Numbered from the stretch's first letter, positions 1-8,915 are shown. The stretch is 64,000 nucleotides of DNA from Ensifer adhaerens (GCF_002940685.1 NZ_PNFP01000003.1:62001-126000), one strand, 5' to 3'. Numbers and translations are program-made. Notes: generated by a model from the letters alone, not told the origin.

Positions 1-2
1 GC

Positions 3-665
3 GCATTTCAGCCCGGAGCCGAGGAATTCGACCCATCATACCGGTTCGTCGGGGCGAGCGTCGGTTCCCGGCCGTCCGATCCGGGGTTCGACGCCGTCCG
101 GCTGGAGGATCCGGTGCTATACGCATCGCTCGGCACGGTGTTTGATGCAGGACCGGCCCTGTTGCGGACCTTCGCGATCGCACTGGCGCCGCTGGGTGGC
201 ACCGTTGTCGTCTCGACAGGGCAGGAGGAGCCGGCAGACCTGGGTCCGCTCCCGCCCAACGTGCTGGCCCGCCGATCCGTACCCCAACTGCAGGTGCTGG
301 ACCGGGCGGCACTTTTCGTGACGCATGGCGGCATGAACAGCGTCAACGAGGCGATGCGCGCCGGGGTGCCAACGCTCGTGGTGCCACAGGGTGCAGACCA
401 ACCGCTCGTGGCCCGGCGGGTCGTCGAACTCGGTGCAGGTCTCGCGCTCCGCACGGACGATGCCAGCGCCGAGACCGTGCAGGCGCTCGCCCGGCGTCTG
501 TTGGACGAGCCGCGCTTCCGCGAGGCGGCGGCCGCACAGCGCGCCGCACAGGAGCAGGCCGGCGGCGCGCGGCGTGCCGCCGACGAGATCGAACGATACC
601 TCGGCGAAGCGCGCCAAAGCGTCTTGATCGATCGCGCATGGGGGAGTGCTGAACCATGTCGATAA
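3..665 (+). CDS. MGT/UGT-type glycosyltransferase, C-terminal part (5' truncated by window)
   Basis: The reading frame is open from the window edge and ends at TAA 663-665, so only the C-terminal 220 residues are visible. They start just before the acceptor/donor hinge and contain the family-1 glycosyltransferase signature, HGGMNSVNEAMRAGVP, followed by PQGADQPLVA. The DQ and HGG elements bind the nucleotide-sugar in UGT and macrolide-glycosyltransferase (MGT) enzymes, and the SLGTVF stretch near the visible start is also typical of MGTs. The acceptor-binding N-terminal half lies outside, so the substrate cannot be guessed. Its end overlaps the next gene by 10 nt, indicating an operon. GC is higher than in the rest of the window. 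Confidence 0.85.
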   Translation, partial: AFQPGAEEFDPSYRFVGASVGSRPSDPGFDAVRLEDPVLYASLGTVFDAGPALLRTFAIALAPLGGTVVVSTGQEEPADLGPLPPNVLARRSVPQLQVLDRAALFVTHGGMNSVNEAMRAGVPTLVVPQGADQPLVARRVVELGAGLALRTDDASAETVQALARRLLDEPRFREAAAAQRAAQEQAGGARRAADEIERYLGEARQSVLIDRAWGSAEPCR

Positions 666-1168
666 CCGTCGCCGCCCTCCTGGTCCTCTGCGGGCTGTCC
701 GAGAGTGCCGGGCGCGTACTGCCCCTCGTGGCAAGCAGGCCCAACGTGTCCCCGCGGCTCGTGGCCGGGCTGATGATGACCGGAACGGTCGTCGAGGCTA
801 CGGTGATGGCGCTGTGGCCCGTTGGCGCGTGGGCCGTCGCCGACCTGTTGCAACCTCTTGTCGCGCCGAACGCGGCGCCGCTGCCCGGCGCGGTCGGGCT
901 GGCCTGGACACCCGCGTCGGTGGCCCCGCTGCTCCTGGCCGCCGTCCTCGCGTTCCCGCTGCTCGGGCCGTTCCTGCACCTCCTGCTCGTGGCGGGTGTC
1001 GGGGCTGGGTTGGCCGGCTCGCTTGCCGCGGCGTCGGGACTGGGCTGGTGGACCGCGGCCGGGTGCATCGCCGTCGCGGGCATCGGGCTTGCCGCTACCG
1101 TCGAGGTGGTCCGGCGGCTGATCGCGAGGATCATCGCCGGCGCGCGAAAGCGGGAGGCGATCGTGTGA
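656..1168 (+). CDS. hydrophobic membrane protein, unknown function
   Basis: A 170-residue, very hydrophobic protein with about four predicted transmembrane segments made almost entirely of Ala, Leu, Val and Gly. The C-terminus is short and basic (RRLIARIIAGARKREAIV), which suggests a cytoplasmic tail. The ATG at 656 lies inside the end of the glycosyltransferase gene, and the stop overlaps the GTG of the next gene (GTGA), so all three are probably translationally coupled. I do not recognise the family. It could be an export or accessory membrane protein for a glycosylated product. GC is extreme: two 60-nt lines counted by hand (901-960 and 961-1020) give 78% and 75%. Confidence 0.7.
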   Translation: MSITVAALLVLCGLSESAGRVLPLVASRPNVSPRLVAGLMMTGTVVEATVMALWPVGAWAVADLLQPLVAPNAAPLPGAVGLAWTPASVAPLLLAAVLAFPLLGPFLHLLLVAGVGAGLAGSLAAASGLGWWTAAGCIAVAGIGLAATVEVVRRLIARIIAGARKREAIV

Positions 1169-2118
1169 GCGAGCCTCTCCTGCTGGTCGCCCTCCTTGCG
1201 CTCGGACCGCTCCTGCTCGTCGAAGGGTTGCTCGCCCGCCACGAGCTGATGGCCTACACCATTGGCCGACGCGCATCGGCGGCCCCACTGCGGCCGGAGG
1301 TGCCCTACGCCAGGGGGGCCGATCCAGGGCGACCGCCGGACGCCTATGTGGTCTACCTCGACGGGATCGGCAAGCGCCGGTTCACCGATACGCGCGACGG
1401 TGGCCAGCTCGTCAAGGCCGTCATTGCCGGCGCACCGGAGTTGCGTGTGCTGGGCCAGGTCCAACCCTATTCGCCGCTCGCGGCCCCGCTCGTCGGGCGC
1501 CCGGTGTGGGACTGGTTGCGGCGGCATGCCGGCATCACGCTGTTCCTGCACAACGTCATGCAGACCCTAGTCGCCGCCGACGGCCGCTACCGCCCGCTCT
1601 ATAACCAGGCGGTGGGCGGCCAGATCGCCGATCAGCTCCGGCTTGCGGGCTATCAGCCCTCAAGCGGCACACCGGTCGTCCTGCTCTGCTACAGTGGTGG
1701 CGCCCAGGTGGCTACCGGTGCGGTGGGAGAGCTCTTCGATCAGCTGGGCGCTCCACTCGTCCTGATCACGCTCGGTGGTTTCCACAATGGTGCCAACGAC
1801 CTTACGCATGCGCGTCACCTGTACCGGCTCACCAGCGCGAACGACTGGATCGAGCGGGTCGGCGTCTGGCTCTTCGCCCCGCGTTGGCGCTTGTGGCGGC
1901 GCAGCGGCTGGAACCGGGCCCTGGCTGCCGGGAAGGTTACGGTGCACGCGCTCGACCCCGCAACCCACGTCGGTCCCCAGAGTTACATCAGCCCGACGGC
2001 GCGGCTCGCCGACGGACGCAGCTATCTCGATCGCACCACCGCGACCGTGATCGAAATCATCCGGCGTAACTGCACCGGGACGGCGCGCGGAGCAGGTCAA
2101 GCGGCGGATCGAGGCTGA
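1165..2118 (+). CDS. membrane-anchored alpha/beta-hydrolase-like protein
   Basis: A 317-residue protein starting at GTG 1165, which overlaps the preceding TGA by 4 nt. The first 20 residues form a hydrophobic anchor. The centre carries CYSGGAQVATGA after a run of hydrophobic residues, a nucleophile-elbow-like turn with Ser as the probable nucleophile, although the first Gly of GxSxG is Cys. Later segments (LITLGGFHNGAND, and DPATHVGPQSYISP with a possible catalytic His) suit a lipase/acyl-hydrolase fold. It is the third gene of the GC-rich cluster with the glycosyltransferase, so it may act on a glycolipid or acylated glycoside. That role is inference from context, and no precise family is claimed. 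Confidence 0.65.
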   Translation: MSEPLLLVALLALGPLLLVEGLLARHELMAYTIGRRASAAPLRPEVPYARGADPGRPPDAYVVYLDGIGKRRFTDTRDGGQLVKAVIAGAPELRVLGQVQPYSPLAAPLVGRPVWDWLRRHAGITLFLHNVMQTLVAADGRYRPLYNQAVGGQIADQLRLAGYQPSSGTPVVLLCYSGGAQVATGAVGELFDQLGAPLVLITLGGFHNGANDLTHARHLYRLTSANDWIERVGVWLFAPRWRLWRRSGWNRALAAGKVTVHALDPATHVGPQSYISPTARLADGRSYLDRTTATVIEIIRRNCTGTARGAGQAADRG

Positions 2119-2352
2119 CATTTTCCGATTTGCAACGGCTGCATTGGACCACGATCGTTTGCGCCTGACGCAATCAGGTCAATGCCCGTCAAGGACGGAT
2201 CCTGCGATTGAACAGCGACCTCGCGGGCGCCGCGAGAGGGTTTGAAGAAAAACCGGAGACCATTGAGCCGATACGCCGCCGCGCAAACGGCCCGTCGGAT
2301 TGCCAGGACATCGGCGTGATTGCGTGGAAGGATCTTGCTCCTCCAACCAAAA

Positions 2353-2382
2353 TGGCAGCGGGGGCAAGGCACCCCGCTGCCA
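2353..2382 (-). terminator. Rho-independent terminator of the flavoprotein gene
   Basis: Perfect 11-bp stem (TGGCAGCGGGG / CCCCGCTGCCA) with an 8-nt loop. On the minus strand it is followed by TTTTGG and lies 26 nt beyond the stop of the leftward NDH-2-like gene. The same stem could also stop the rightward cluster ending at 2118. The rest of 2119-2408 shows no gene. Confidence 0.75.
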
Positions 2383-2408
2383 TGTTGCATTGCCCTACAT
2401 CGTCCGCG

Positions 2409-3620
2409 CTAAAAGTCGACGGTACGTGCGTAGAGCACATTCTCGTAGGCGGCCGTGCGCTCGGCGGCCGGGGGATAGATCCAGACCTCGTTGATCTCCT
2501 TCTTGACCTCCTTGGCTTTCGCGCCGGTGATCTCGACCTTGGAGTCCCAGCCACGTGTGAAAATCGCGTTGTCGGGGCCAAGGTCGAGGCAGGTCACGTA
2601 GACCGGCTGATCGTAGGGGAGGGTCGCTTCTGCGAGCAGGTCCGCCGCGGCATTGTGTCCGGCGAAGGCACCCAGGCGGCGGGCATGCTGGCAGGACATG
2701 ACGGCATAGTTGCCCAAGGCGTCGCTCCGCGCCTTGGCCGTATCGCCGGTTGCAAAGATGCGGCTGCCTCCCGATACGCGCAGGTCGGGTTCGACGATGA
2801 CCCGGCCCAGCTTGTCCCGCTCGGCAGGTAGCTGCTCGGTCAGCGGCGAGGCGCGCATGCCGGCGGACCAGATCACCGTGGAGGTTTCGATCCGCTCGCC
2901 GTTTCCAAGCGTCACACCGTTTTCGTCGAGTGCCGCGATGCCGACATTCAATCGGGTCTCCACGCCGAGCGCGCGCAGCCGCTCCTCGATGAAGGGCCGG
3001 GGCTCGCTTCCCATCGCCGGCGCGACATGCTCCGACCGATCGACGATGATGACGCGGATATCTGCATCCTTGCCAAGGATCTCGCGCAGGCGTCCTGGTA
3101 TTTCGGTGGCAAACTCCAGCCCGGTGAAACCGGCGCCACCGACCACCACCGTGTTGCGCGCCTTGGATGACGGCTTCCTCGCCAGGGCATGCAGGTGGCG
3201 GTCGAGCGCCACAGCCTCCGCCAGCTGTGTTGCGGCGAAGCCGAACTCGGCGAGACCGGGGATCGGCGGAGTGAAGCCATCGCTGCCCGCCGCCAGAACC
3301 AGCCGGTCATAGGGGAGCGTCGCCGACGTACCGTCCGCCGCGACGACCGTGACCGTCGATGCCGCGCTGTCGATCGTTTCGACACTGCCCTGATGATAGT
3401 TGATGTCGGTCGCGGCGAACAAATCGCTGAGAGGCGCGACCATCTGCTCGGGATTGCGCTCATAAAGTCGCGGGCGGATGACCAATTGCGGCGCAGGCGA
3501 CACCACGGTGATCGCCAATTCGTCCGGCGAGACGCCCTTTTCATGGCGCAGCCGGGAGGCACCGAGCGCCGCCATCGTCCCCGCGAAACCGGAGCCAATG
3601 ATCACGATGTTCCTAGACAA
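2409..3620 (-). CDS. NAD(P)/FAD-dependent oxidoreductase, type II NADH dehydrogenase-like
   Basis: A 403-residue flavoprotein of the pyridine-nucleotide disulphide reductase fold. It has an N-terminal FAD dinucleotide motif (IIGSGFAGTMAAL), a second GxGxxG for NAD(P)H (VVVGGAGFTGLEFATE), and the FAD-binding IFATGDTA near residue 300. No CxxxxC redox pair is seen, so it resembles NDH-2-type NADH:quinone reductases more than disulphide reductases. No strong membrane anchor is visible. The start is placed at TTG 3620, with GAGGAG 7 nt upstream and the dinucleotide fold beginning at residue 3; the frame stays open to 3845 but the extra residues look non-coding. It is divergent from the MBL-fold hydrolase across 686 nt, and a hairpin terminator follows. 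Confidence 0.85.
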   Translation of the reverse strand: MSRNIVIIGSGFAGTMAALGASRLRHEKGVSPDELAITVVSPAPQLVIRPRLYERNPEQMVAPLSDLFAATDINYHQGSVETIDSAASTVTVVAADGTSATLPYDRLVLAAGSDGFTPPIPGLAEFGFAATQLAEAVALDRHLHALARKPSSKARNTVVVGGAGFTGLEFATEIPGRLREILGKDADIRVIIVDRSEHVAPAMGSEPRPFIEERLRALGVETRLNVGIAALDENGVTLGNGERIETSTVIWSAGMRASPLTEQLPAERDKLGRVIVEPDLRVSGGSRIFATGDTAKARSDALGNYAVMSCQHARRLGAFAGHNAAADLLAEATLPYDQPVYVTCLDLGPDNAIFTRGWDSKVEITGAKAKEVKKEINEVWIYPPAAERTAAYENVLYARTVDF

Positions 3621-4306
3621 GACACTTCTCCTCGTCCCTGTTGAAGACAGCAGTAAAACAGAGGCGGCCGTTCCCGCCGTCACGCAAATTCGCGCCCGCA
3701 AGCGAGCGAGCGCGTATGGTGCGCCGGGGGAATCCGATCGGCAAACGGTATTGATGTCCGTTGCCAGATGCCGCCGCAGATCAGGTATCCGTCCGGCGGC
3801 TGCCGAGGGAATGATGGCTCTCGTCGCCTCGAACAGTCGGCACATCCTCTTGATGCTTCATTTACAGGGAAAGCGGCCCGAAGGCATCTATGCGAAGGTT
3901 CAGGAAATTCTGTCGGGAGAATAGGCCGGTGACGGCCGGCACGGCGGTCCCATGGGATCGCGCGATCATCGCCGGGCTCTTTCGTTGGCCGCGCGGCGAG
4001 GAGCCGTCGGGAGAGGAGGGCATCGCCTCCGGCCATATTCCCTGCCTCGCATAGATCGACGACGGGCATGGGGCATAGCTGATCTTAGCCGAGCGACGTG
4101 GCGTCCTACGAGAAGTTTGATCGGGAACCTGTCCCCGCGGGGGATCCGACCTCGACGTTCGCAGTATCCGACCGGCGCTTCTGTCTGGTGGCCGGGCCGA
4201 CCGAGACAGCGCAATCTTCTCCACCGACGATGTAGGTGCCATGGGCACGCGCACCGATCCACAGCGGCCAGGAAACCCGGCCGGACGGCGATCACAGGAG
4301 GAGAGA
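3621..4306. promoter_or_regulatory. 686-nt intergenic region between divergent genes
   Basis: Separates the leftward flavoprotein gene from the rightward MBL-fold gene and must hold both promoters. No convincing protein gene was found. A 37-codon frame on the plus strand (3811-3924) has an ATG ATG start but its GAGGG sits too close to be a normal ribosome-binding site. AGGAGGAGAG just upstream of 4307 is the ribosome-binding site of the MBL gene. No operator could be assigned. Confidence 0.5.
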
Positions 4307-5245
4307 ATGTATCAGGAGCAGATGAAGATACGCAGCGGCGACGCCCCCGGTTCCAGCGTGGCGAGGCGCGAAGAACTGGTTCCGTCGCGCTATGCGGTAC
4401 AGGTCGGCGAGATCGAGGTGCTGATAATCAGCGATGGCGTGCTGCCGCTGCCAACCAAGATGTTGGGGCACAACGCCGACCCGGCCCTGCGGTCGGAATG
4501 GTTGACCGACATGTTCCTCCCGCAGGACGCCTTCGACTGGGCGCTGAACGTCGTCGTGGTGAGTAGCGGCGACCAGACGATACTCATCGACGCCGGGCTA
4601 GGCTTGGACCCGGACCTGAACCTGCCGCGGGCTGGACAGTTGATCAAGCGCCTGGAGGCGGCCGGCATCGACCTTGGCTCTGTAACCGATGTGGTGCTGA
4701 CCCACATGCACATGGATCACATCGGCGGCCTTCTTGTCGACGGGGTGAAGGACCAGCTGAGGCCGGATTTGCGGATCCACGTCGCGGCGGCCGAAGTCGA
4801 ATTCTGGCAGTCGCCCGACTTCTCACACGTCTCCATGCCGCCTGGTTTTCCGGACGCGCTCCGGTCTGCCGCCAAGCGGTTTGCGAAGGAATATGGCAAT
4901 CACCTGCGGCTGTTCGAAGACGAGTACGCCGTGGCGCCGGGCGTAATGGTCCAGCGCACCGGGGGGCACACGCCCGGTCACTGCGTGGTGCGCGTGGCGT
5001 CCGGCGGAGACCGGCTGATGTTTGCCGGCGACGCCGTATTTGCGGTCGGCTTCGACCATCCCGACTGGTACAACGGTTTCGAACACGATCCCGAGGAGGC
5101 GGCTCGTGTTCGGGTCCGCCTTCTGACGGAACTGGCAGAGACCGGAGCGTCGCTTGTGGCCACACATCTGCCGTTCCCGTCCGTCGGCCACGTGGCGGTC
5201 GACGGCGACCATTTTCGTTGGGTGCCGGTCTTCTGGGACTACTGA
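4307..5245 (+). CDS. MBL-fold metallo-hydrolase
   Basis: A 312-residue zinc hydrolase of the metallo-beta-lactamase fold. The core motif is THMHMDHIGG (HxHxDH, around residues 134-139), with further metal ligands in HTPGHC, FAGDAVF and a C-terminal THLPFP. The layout resembles the lactonase-like subfamily (a beta-hairpin N-terminus, then DAGLG before the HxHxDH), so a lactone or ester substrate is possible, but quorum-quenching activity cannot be claimed from sequence. The ATG at 4307 follows an excellent AGGAGGAGA; the frame is open further upstream without a better start. It stands alone, converging on the DhaL gene with a palindromic terminator between. Confidence 0.85.
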   Translation: MYQEQMKIRSGDAPGSSVARREELVPSRYAVQVGEIEVLIISDGVLPLPTKMLGHNADPALRSEWLTDMFLPQDAFDWALNVVVVSSGDQTILIDAGLGLDPDLNLPRAGQLIKRLEAAGIDLGSVTDVVLTHMHMDHIGGLLVDGVKDQLRPDLRIHVAAAEVEFWQSPDFSHVSMPPGFPDALRSAAKRFAKEYGNHLRLFEDEYAVAPGVMVQRTGGHTPGHCVVRVASGGDRLMFAGDAVFAVGFDHPDWYNGFEHDPEEAARVRVRLLTELAETGASLVATHLPFPSVGHVAVDGDHFRWVPVFWDY

Positions 5246-5268
5246 CCGCGGACAAGCGATGGTGGCGA

Positions 5269-5290
5269 CGACCGCCCCATGGGGCGGTCG
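5269..5290. terminator. perfect 22-bp palindrome between convergent genes
   Basis: The sequence is its own reverse complement (CGACCGCCCC-AT-GGGGCGGTCG). It lies 24 nt after the MBL-fold stop and 11 nt after the DhaL stop on the other strand. Its position and strong GC stem suggest a bidirectional terminator, though it lacks a T-run on either side. Confidence 0.5.
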
Positions 5291-5300
5291 AGGCAGCGGC

Positions 5301-5939
5301 TCAGCTGAGTACGGATGCCATCGCGCGAAGGACGACGACGGCCGATGCCGCGCCGGGGTCGACATGGCCGAGCGAACGCTCGCGCACGCGGGCCGCCCGG
5401 CCCTTGGCCGCCACCATCGATCGGGTCGCGTTGGCGCCAGCTTCCGCGGCAGCGACGACTTCGCTCCAGAACTCCGTGCTCGCCTTGTTGTCGGTGAGCG
5501 CGGCGCCGGCGGCGTCGGCTGCGGGCAGCCAGGCATCCAGCATTGTCTTGTCGCCGCGCTGACCCTTGCCACGCTCACGGATACCGGAGCCGATGGCATC
5601 GATCATAGCCGCCGTGGTGCCCAGGTCCAGCTCGTTTGCGCCCGCGAGCGCCTGTGCAGCGCGCCGAAAGGCGGTCGCATAGAGCGGACCCGTCGAGGCA
5701 CCGACGGCGTTGAGGAAAGCGCCAGCCGCTGTCGCCATCACGTCGGCGGGCTGCGCCCCGTCGACGTCGATCTTTGCGAGTTCGGCTTTCACCGCAAGGA
5801 AACCCAACGACATCGTCGTGCCGTGGTCGGCGTCGCCGATCGCCCCGTCCAGTTCGGAAAGATGATCCTTCTCGGTCTCAACGGCGGCAGAAATCGCCTC
5901 GAACATAGCGATCAGGCGGCGCACCGCATTTTCCGACAT
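5301..5939 (-). CDS. dhaL: dihydroxyacetone kinase subunit DhaL (second copy)
   Basis: A 212-residue Dak2/DhaL domain protein. DhaL binds the nucleotide and delivers phosphate to the ketose held by DhaK. The family's metal/nucleotide loop is visible as DGAIGDADHGTTM near residues 30-40, with the later GASTGPLYATAF and RGDKTMLDAW motifs. The second ATG of an ATGATG pair is chosen (5939), 6 nt from GGAGG. It follows the SorC-DhaK fusion gene by 60 nt, so the fusion's DhaK domain and this DhaL probably form one kinase. The acidic DxDxDH-type residues are intact. Whether ATP or a phosphotransferase protein is the donor is not evident; no DhaM/PTS gene is present, which favours ATP. Confidence 0.9.
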   Translation of the reverse strand: MSENAVRRLIAMFEAISAAVETEKDHLSELDGAIGDADHGTTMSLGFLAVKAELAKIDVDGAQPADVMATAAGAFLNAVGASTGPLYATAFRRAAQALAGANELDLGTTAAMIDAIGSGIRERGKGQRGDKTMLDAWLPAADAAGAALTDNKASTEFWSEVVAAAEAGANATRSMVAAKGRAARVRERSLGHVDPGAASAVVVLRAMASVLS

Positions 5940-5999
5940 CATTATCCTCCCAGAACGTCGCGGGGATCGCGTTCGTATCACGGACCCCGTGACGGCATT

Positions 6000-8087
6000 T
6001 TAACTGATACGCAGGAAAGCCGTTTCGCAAGGATGGTGCAAGAGTTCGGTCAGTTCCTGGTCGAGATGCAGAATGGAGATCGAAGCCCCCACCATGTCGA
6101 GTGAGGTGCAATAGTGCCCAATCCAGTTCGCTTCAATTCGAATATTCTTGGCTTCCAGTCTTTGGGCCACGCGCCTGAAAAGAATGTAGAGTTCCATCAT
6201 CGGCGTGCCGCCGAAGGAGTTGATGAGCACGGCAACGCGGTCGCCGGAGGCGGCCTTCATCTCCTTGAAGATGTTGTCCATGATGCTGTCGGTGATTTCG
6301 TCCGAGGATTTGATCCGCTCGCGCGTGACCCCCGGTTCGCCATGGATGCCCATGCCGATCTCCATGTCATCGGGCCCGATCTCGAAATTGTGCCGCCGGG
6401 TCTGCGGCATCGAGCAGGGCTCGAGGGCCACGCCGACGGTGTAGGTGCGCAGGTTCGCCTTTCGGGTCACCGCTTCGCAGGCTTCGAGCGGCAGGCCGCG
6501 ATCACAGGCTGCACCGGCAATCTTGAAGATGAAGAAGTTCCCGGCGACCCCACGGCGCCCCTCGCGGTCTTCGACCGGCGACGACGCGATGTCGTCCGTT
6601 GTGAGCACGGTACGGACCTTGATGCCCTTCTCTTCGGCGATCTCCGCCGCCATCTCGAAGTTCATCACGTCGCCGGCATAATTGCCGTAGACGAAGAGCA
6701 CGCCTTCGCCACCCGAGGCTGCGGCTGCGCACTGCACGATCGGGTCGGGCGGTGGCGAGGAGAAGATGTTGCCGACGGCAACGGCATCGGCAAGCCCCTT
6801 GCCGACATAGCCAAGGAAGCAGGGCTCGTGGCCCGTGCCGCCGCCAATCACCAGTCCGACCTTGCCGGGCCTCGGGCCGTTGCGGGCGACCAGCGCACGG
6901 TTGGAGCCGTTGATCGGCTGCAGATAGCCGGCATGTGCGCGAACGACGCCGTCAAGCATCTCCTCGACGACCTGGTTCGGGTTGTTCAGGAACTTCTTGA
7001 CGTGGGTGCGGTAGGAACTCGGCGCCTGCGTCACCCTCGGCTTTTGCGACAGCCGCCCGTCGAGACCTGTAACGCCGTCGGCGCGCAGGATGCCGTGCCC
7101 CGTTGCCGCATCGGTGATCAGCACGTTGGCGTAGCCGCCGCGCAATGCCGCAAGCAGCGCCGGTACCTTGTCGAATCCGCCTGCAACGAGAATGCGCGTT
7201 TCGATCCGGCGCAGCATGTCGAGGGAAATGCCGATGGTGCGGTCGTCGAGGGGACCTGCAACCGGACGCCCACGCTCGTCGATGAAGCGCCCCGCGACGA
7301 CGCCGACAGCGCCCGCGGCGAGGTAGTGCTGCAACGACACGGATTCGAAGAAACCGCTGGTATGGATCGTCGAATTCGGTCGCAGGGAGGAAATGCCGAA
7401 CAGAACGCGATTGGCGCGCGCAAGCGTTTCGAACTGTTCCTGCAGCAGCGGCTCGTCCAGGAGCATCTCGCGCATGGCCGACGATTTGACGATTGCCGGC
7501 GCAGTGATGTTGACGCAGCGGGCGGAGACCGACTGGGCGATCGCGGCCGCGCAGAGTTCGGGCGTGTAGGAGAAGGTTGCCGTGGTGCCGCCGGTTGCCT
7601 GCACGACAGTCATGTCTTGCAGTGAAGCGATGTCGGCATGTTCCCCGACGGAAAGCACCGTGCGTCCCCAGGCGACTGCGAGCGTGTCGCCGGATTTCAG
7701 GAGCTTCGGAAGCGCTTGCGCGGCGGCCACGCCGAGGCGGTCGATCAGCGGCCGCGCATTGTCGTCGCTCGGGACGACCAGGCAGTCGGTCAGGCCGAAA
7801 TGCCGCTTCAACTCCTGGGCGATCGTCAGCGAGGCCAGGCGAGCCGGTTCCAGCGAGATCTGCACGATACCCTTCTCGCGGGCTTCCGCGAGGTAGCTGT
7901 TGACCGTCGCGCGCGACACACCCATCGCATCGGCGATCTCGCCCTGGGTCATGCCATCTTCGTAGTAGAGCCAGCAGGCCCAGACATAGGGATCATCGCC
8001 ATAGCGCAGCGGGATTGCGTCCGACGTATCGATCGCAGCGCCGCGGTTGGCGCCGCCTTTTCGCGATGAGGATGCCCTGGTTGTCAT
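6000..8087 (-). CDS. fusion of SorC-family sugar-binding regulator with DhaK kinase domain
   Basis: A 695-residue two-part protein. Residues about 40-80 hold a winged/helix-turn-helix (MTQGEIADAMGVSRATVNSY). About 85-345 are a SorC/DeoR-type sugar-binding effector domain (VAWGRT, GGFDKVPALLAAL). From about 363 to the end is a complete DhaK domain: IGGGTGHEP, YGNYAGDVMN, and GMGIHGEPGV, in which His582 corresponds to the residue that binds dihydroxyacetone covalently. The start at 8087 removes 15 extra residues of the open frame that add no domain. Fusion proteins of this type are known in rhizobia. The arrangement suggests an enzyme or substrate sensor that regulates its own pathway, but whether the DhaK part is active is unproven. 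Confidence 0.88.
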   Translation of the reverse strand: MTTRASSSRKGGANRGAAIDTSDAIPLRYGDDPYVWACWLYYEDGMTQGEIADAMGVSRATVNSYLAEAREKGIVQISLEPARLASLTIAQELKRHFGLTDCLVVPSDDNARPLIDRLGVAAAQALPKLLKSGDTLAVAWGRTVLSVGEHADIASLQDMTVVQATGGTTATFSYTPELCAAAIAQSVSARCVNITAPAIVKSSAMREMLLDEPLLQEQFETLARANRVLFGISSLRPNSTIHTSGFFESVSLQHYLAAGAVGVVAGRFIDERGRPVAGPLDDRTIGISLDMLRRIETRILVAGGFDKVPALLAALRGGYANVLITDAATGHGILRADGVTGLDGRLSQKPRVTQAPSSYRTHVKKFLNNPNQVVEEMLDGVVRAHAGYLQPINGSNRALVARNGPRPGKVGLVIGGGTGHEPCFLGYVGKGLADAVAVGNIFSSPPPDPIVQCAAAASGGEGVLFVYGNYAGDVMNFEMAAEIAEEKGIKVRTVLTTDDIASSPVEDREGRRGVAGNFFIFKIAGAACDRGLPLEACEAVTRKANLRTYTVGVALEPCSMPQTRRHNFEIGPDDMEIGMGIHGEPGVTRERIKSSDEITDSIMDNIFKEMKAASGDRVAVLINSFGGTPMMELYILFRRVAQRLEAKNIRIEANWIGHYCTSLDMVGASISILHLDQELTELLHHPCETAFLRIS

Positions 8088-8259
8088 CTGGTCTTTTTCT
8101 TCCCCGGTTTTGGTTCGCGAGGATGGAAGCAACGTCGTGCTTTTGCAACCTCATAACCGTGTCGAGCGACGCACGATCCCAAGCAATTCGTCGGGATCGC
8201 GCTGGCCCCTGGGAGAAGGCTGCCGGCCGCAACGAGCCTTTCGTCGCGGCCTATAGGCG

Positions 8260-8901
8260 TCAGGCAAGGCGCGAGCGGGCGCCAAGTGAAAGCTCCTTGA
8301 GGATGATCGCGCAGGACGTTGCACCCGCATCGAGTACGCCAAGGGACCGTTCGCCGAGCCGGCTCGCTCGGCCGATCTTGGCGACGAGGTCGCGGGTCGA
8401 ATCGCGGCCGGCTTCGGCAGCCGCAATCAGGGCGTCGAGCGCGGCAGAGAAGCTATTGCCCGACGAGATAGCCCCATCGAAGGCCTCGATCGCCGGAACG
8501 AGCGTGTCGATCAGCGTCTTGTCGCCGACCTTGGCCGAACCGATCGACTGAATGCCCTCGAGCCCGGCGTGCAGCATGCGGCTATAGGCTGCCGCGTCGA
8601 TGGCGGCGACACCGTCGAGCTTTTCCGCGAACTCGGTGAACATCACCCCGTAGAGCGGCCCCATGGAGCCGCCGATCTCGGTCATCAGCACGGTACCGAG
8701 CGTGTCCAGCGCCTCGGACAGAGTGGCCTCCCTGTCCTTCAGCCGATCCGCCGCCATGCCGAAGCCCTTGGCCATGTTGACGCCATGATCGCCGTCGCCG
8801 ATCTTGCCGTCGATCTCGCTGAGATAGGCGCGGTTCTCGATGATGCGTTCTGCGAGCGACAGCACGATCGCGCCGGCATTGGCGTTCTTAAACGTCTGCA
8901 T
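8260..8901 (-). CDS. dhaL: dihydroxyacetone kinase subunit DhaL (first copy)
   Basis: A 213-residue DhaL/Dak2 protein with the nucleotide/metal loop DGKIGDGDHGVNMAKG and the downstream GGSMGPLYGVMF, KVGDKTLIDTL and SRLGERSLGVLDAG motifs, so the full domain is present. ATG 8901 has GAAGGA 7 nt upstream. It begins 14 nt after the stop of the DhaK gene, the usual dhaK-dhaL pairing, and the two products should form one ketose kinase. The paralogue at 5301-5939 shares the same motif order, so the locus encodes two complete kinase sets. In mycobacteria and Brucella-type bacteria such pairs act as tetrulose (erythrulose) kinases, the likeliest role here. Confidence 0.9.
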   Translation of the reverse strand: MQTFKNANAGAIVLSLAERIIENRAYLSEIDGKIGDGDHGVNMAKGFGMAADRLKDREATLSEALDTLGTVLMTEIGGSMGPLYGVMFTEFAEKLDGVAAIDAAAYSRMLHAGLEGIQSIGSAKVGDKTLIDTLVPAIEAFDGAISSGNSFSAALDALIAAAEAGRDSTRDLVAKIGRASRLGERSLGVLDAGATSCAIILKELSLGARSRLA

Positions 8902-8915
8902 GATGCCTTCCTTCG

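Noticed and set aside
8-1288. Minus-strand 426-residue open frame across the left-edge glycosyltransferase cluster
   Set aside because: Antisense to genes with clear domains; low-complexity Arg/Ser/Pro content; no ribosome-binding site.
3811-3924. 37-codon plus-strand frame upstream of the MBL gene
   Set aside because: The Shine-Dalgarno-like GAGGG is too close to the ATG, and no homology is recognised. Kept only as part of the intergenic entry.
6114-7625. Plus-strand 503-residue open frame
   Set aside because: Antisense shadow of the SorC-DhaK fusion gene; composition is His/Asp/Arg-rich with no domain.
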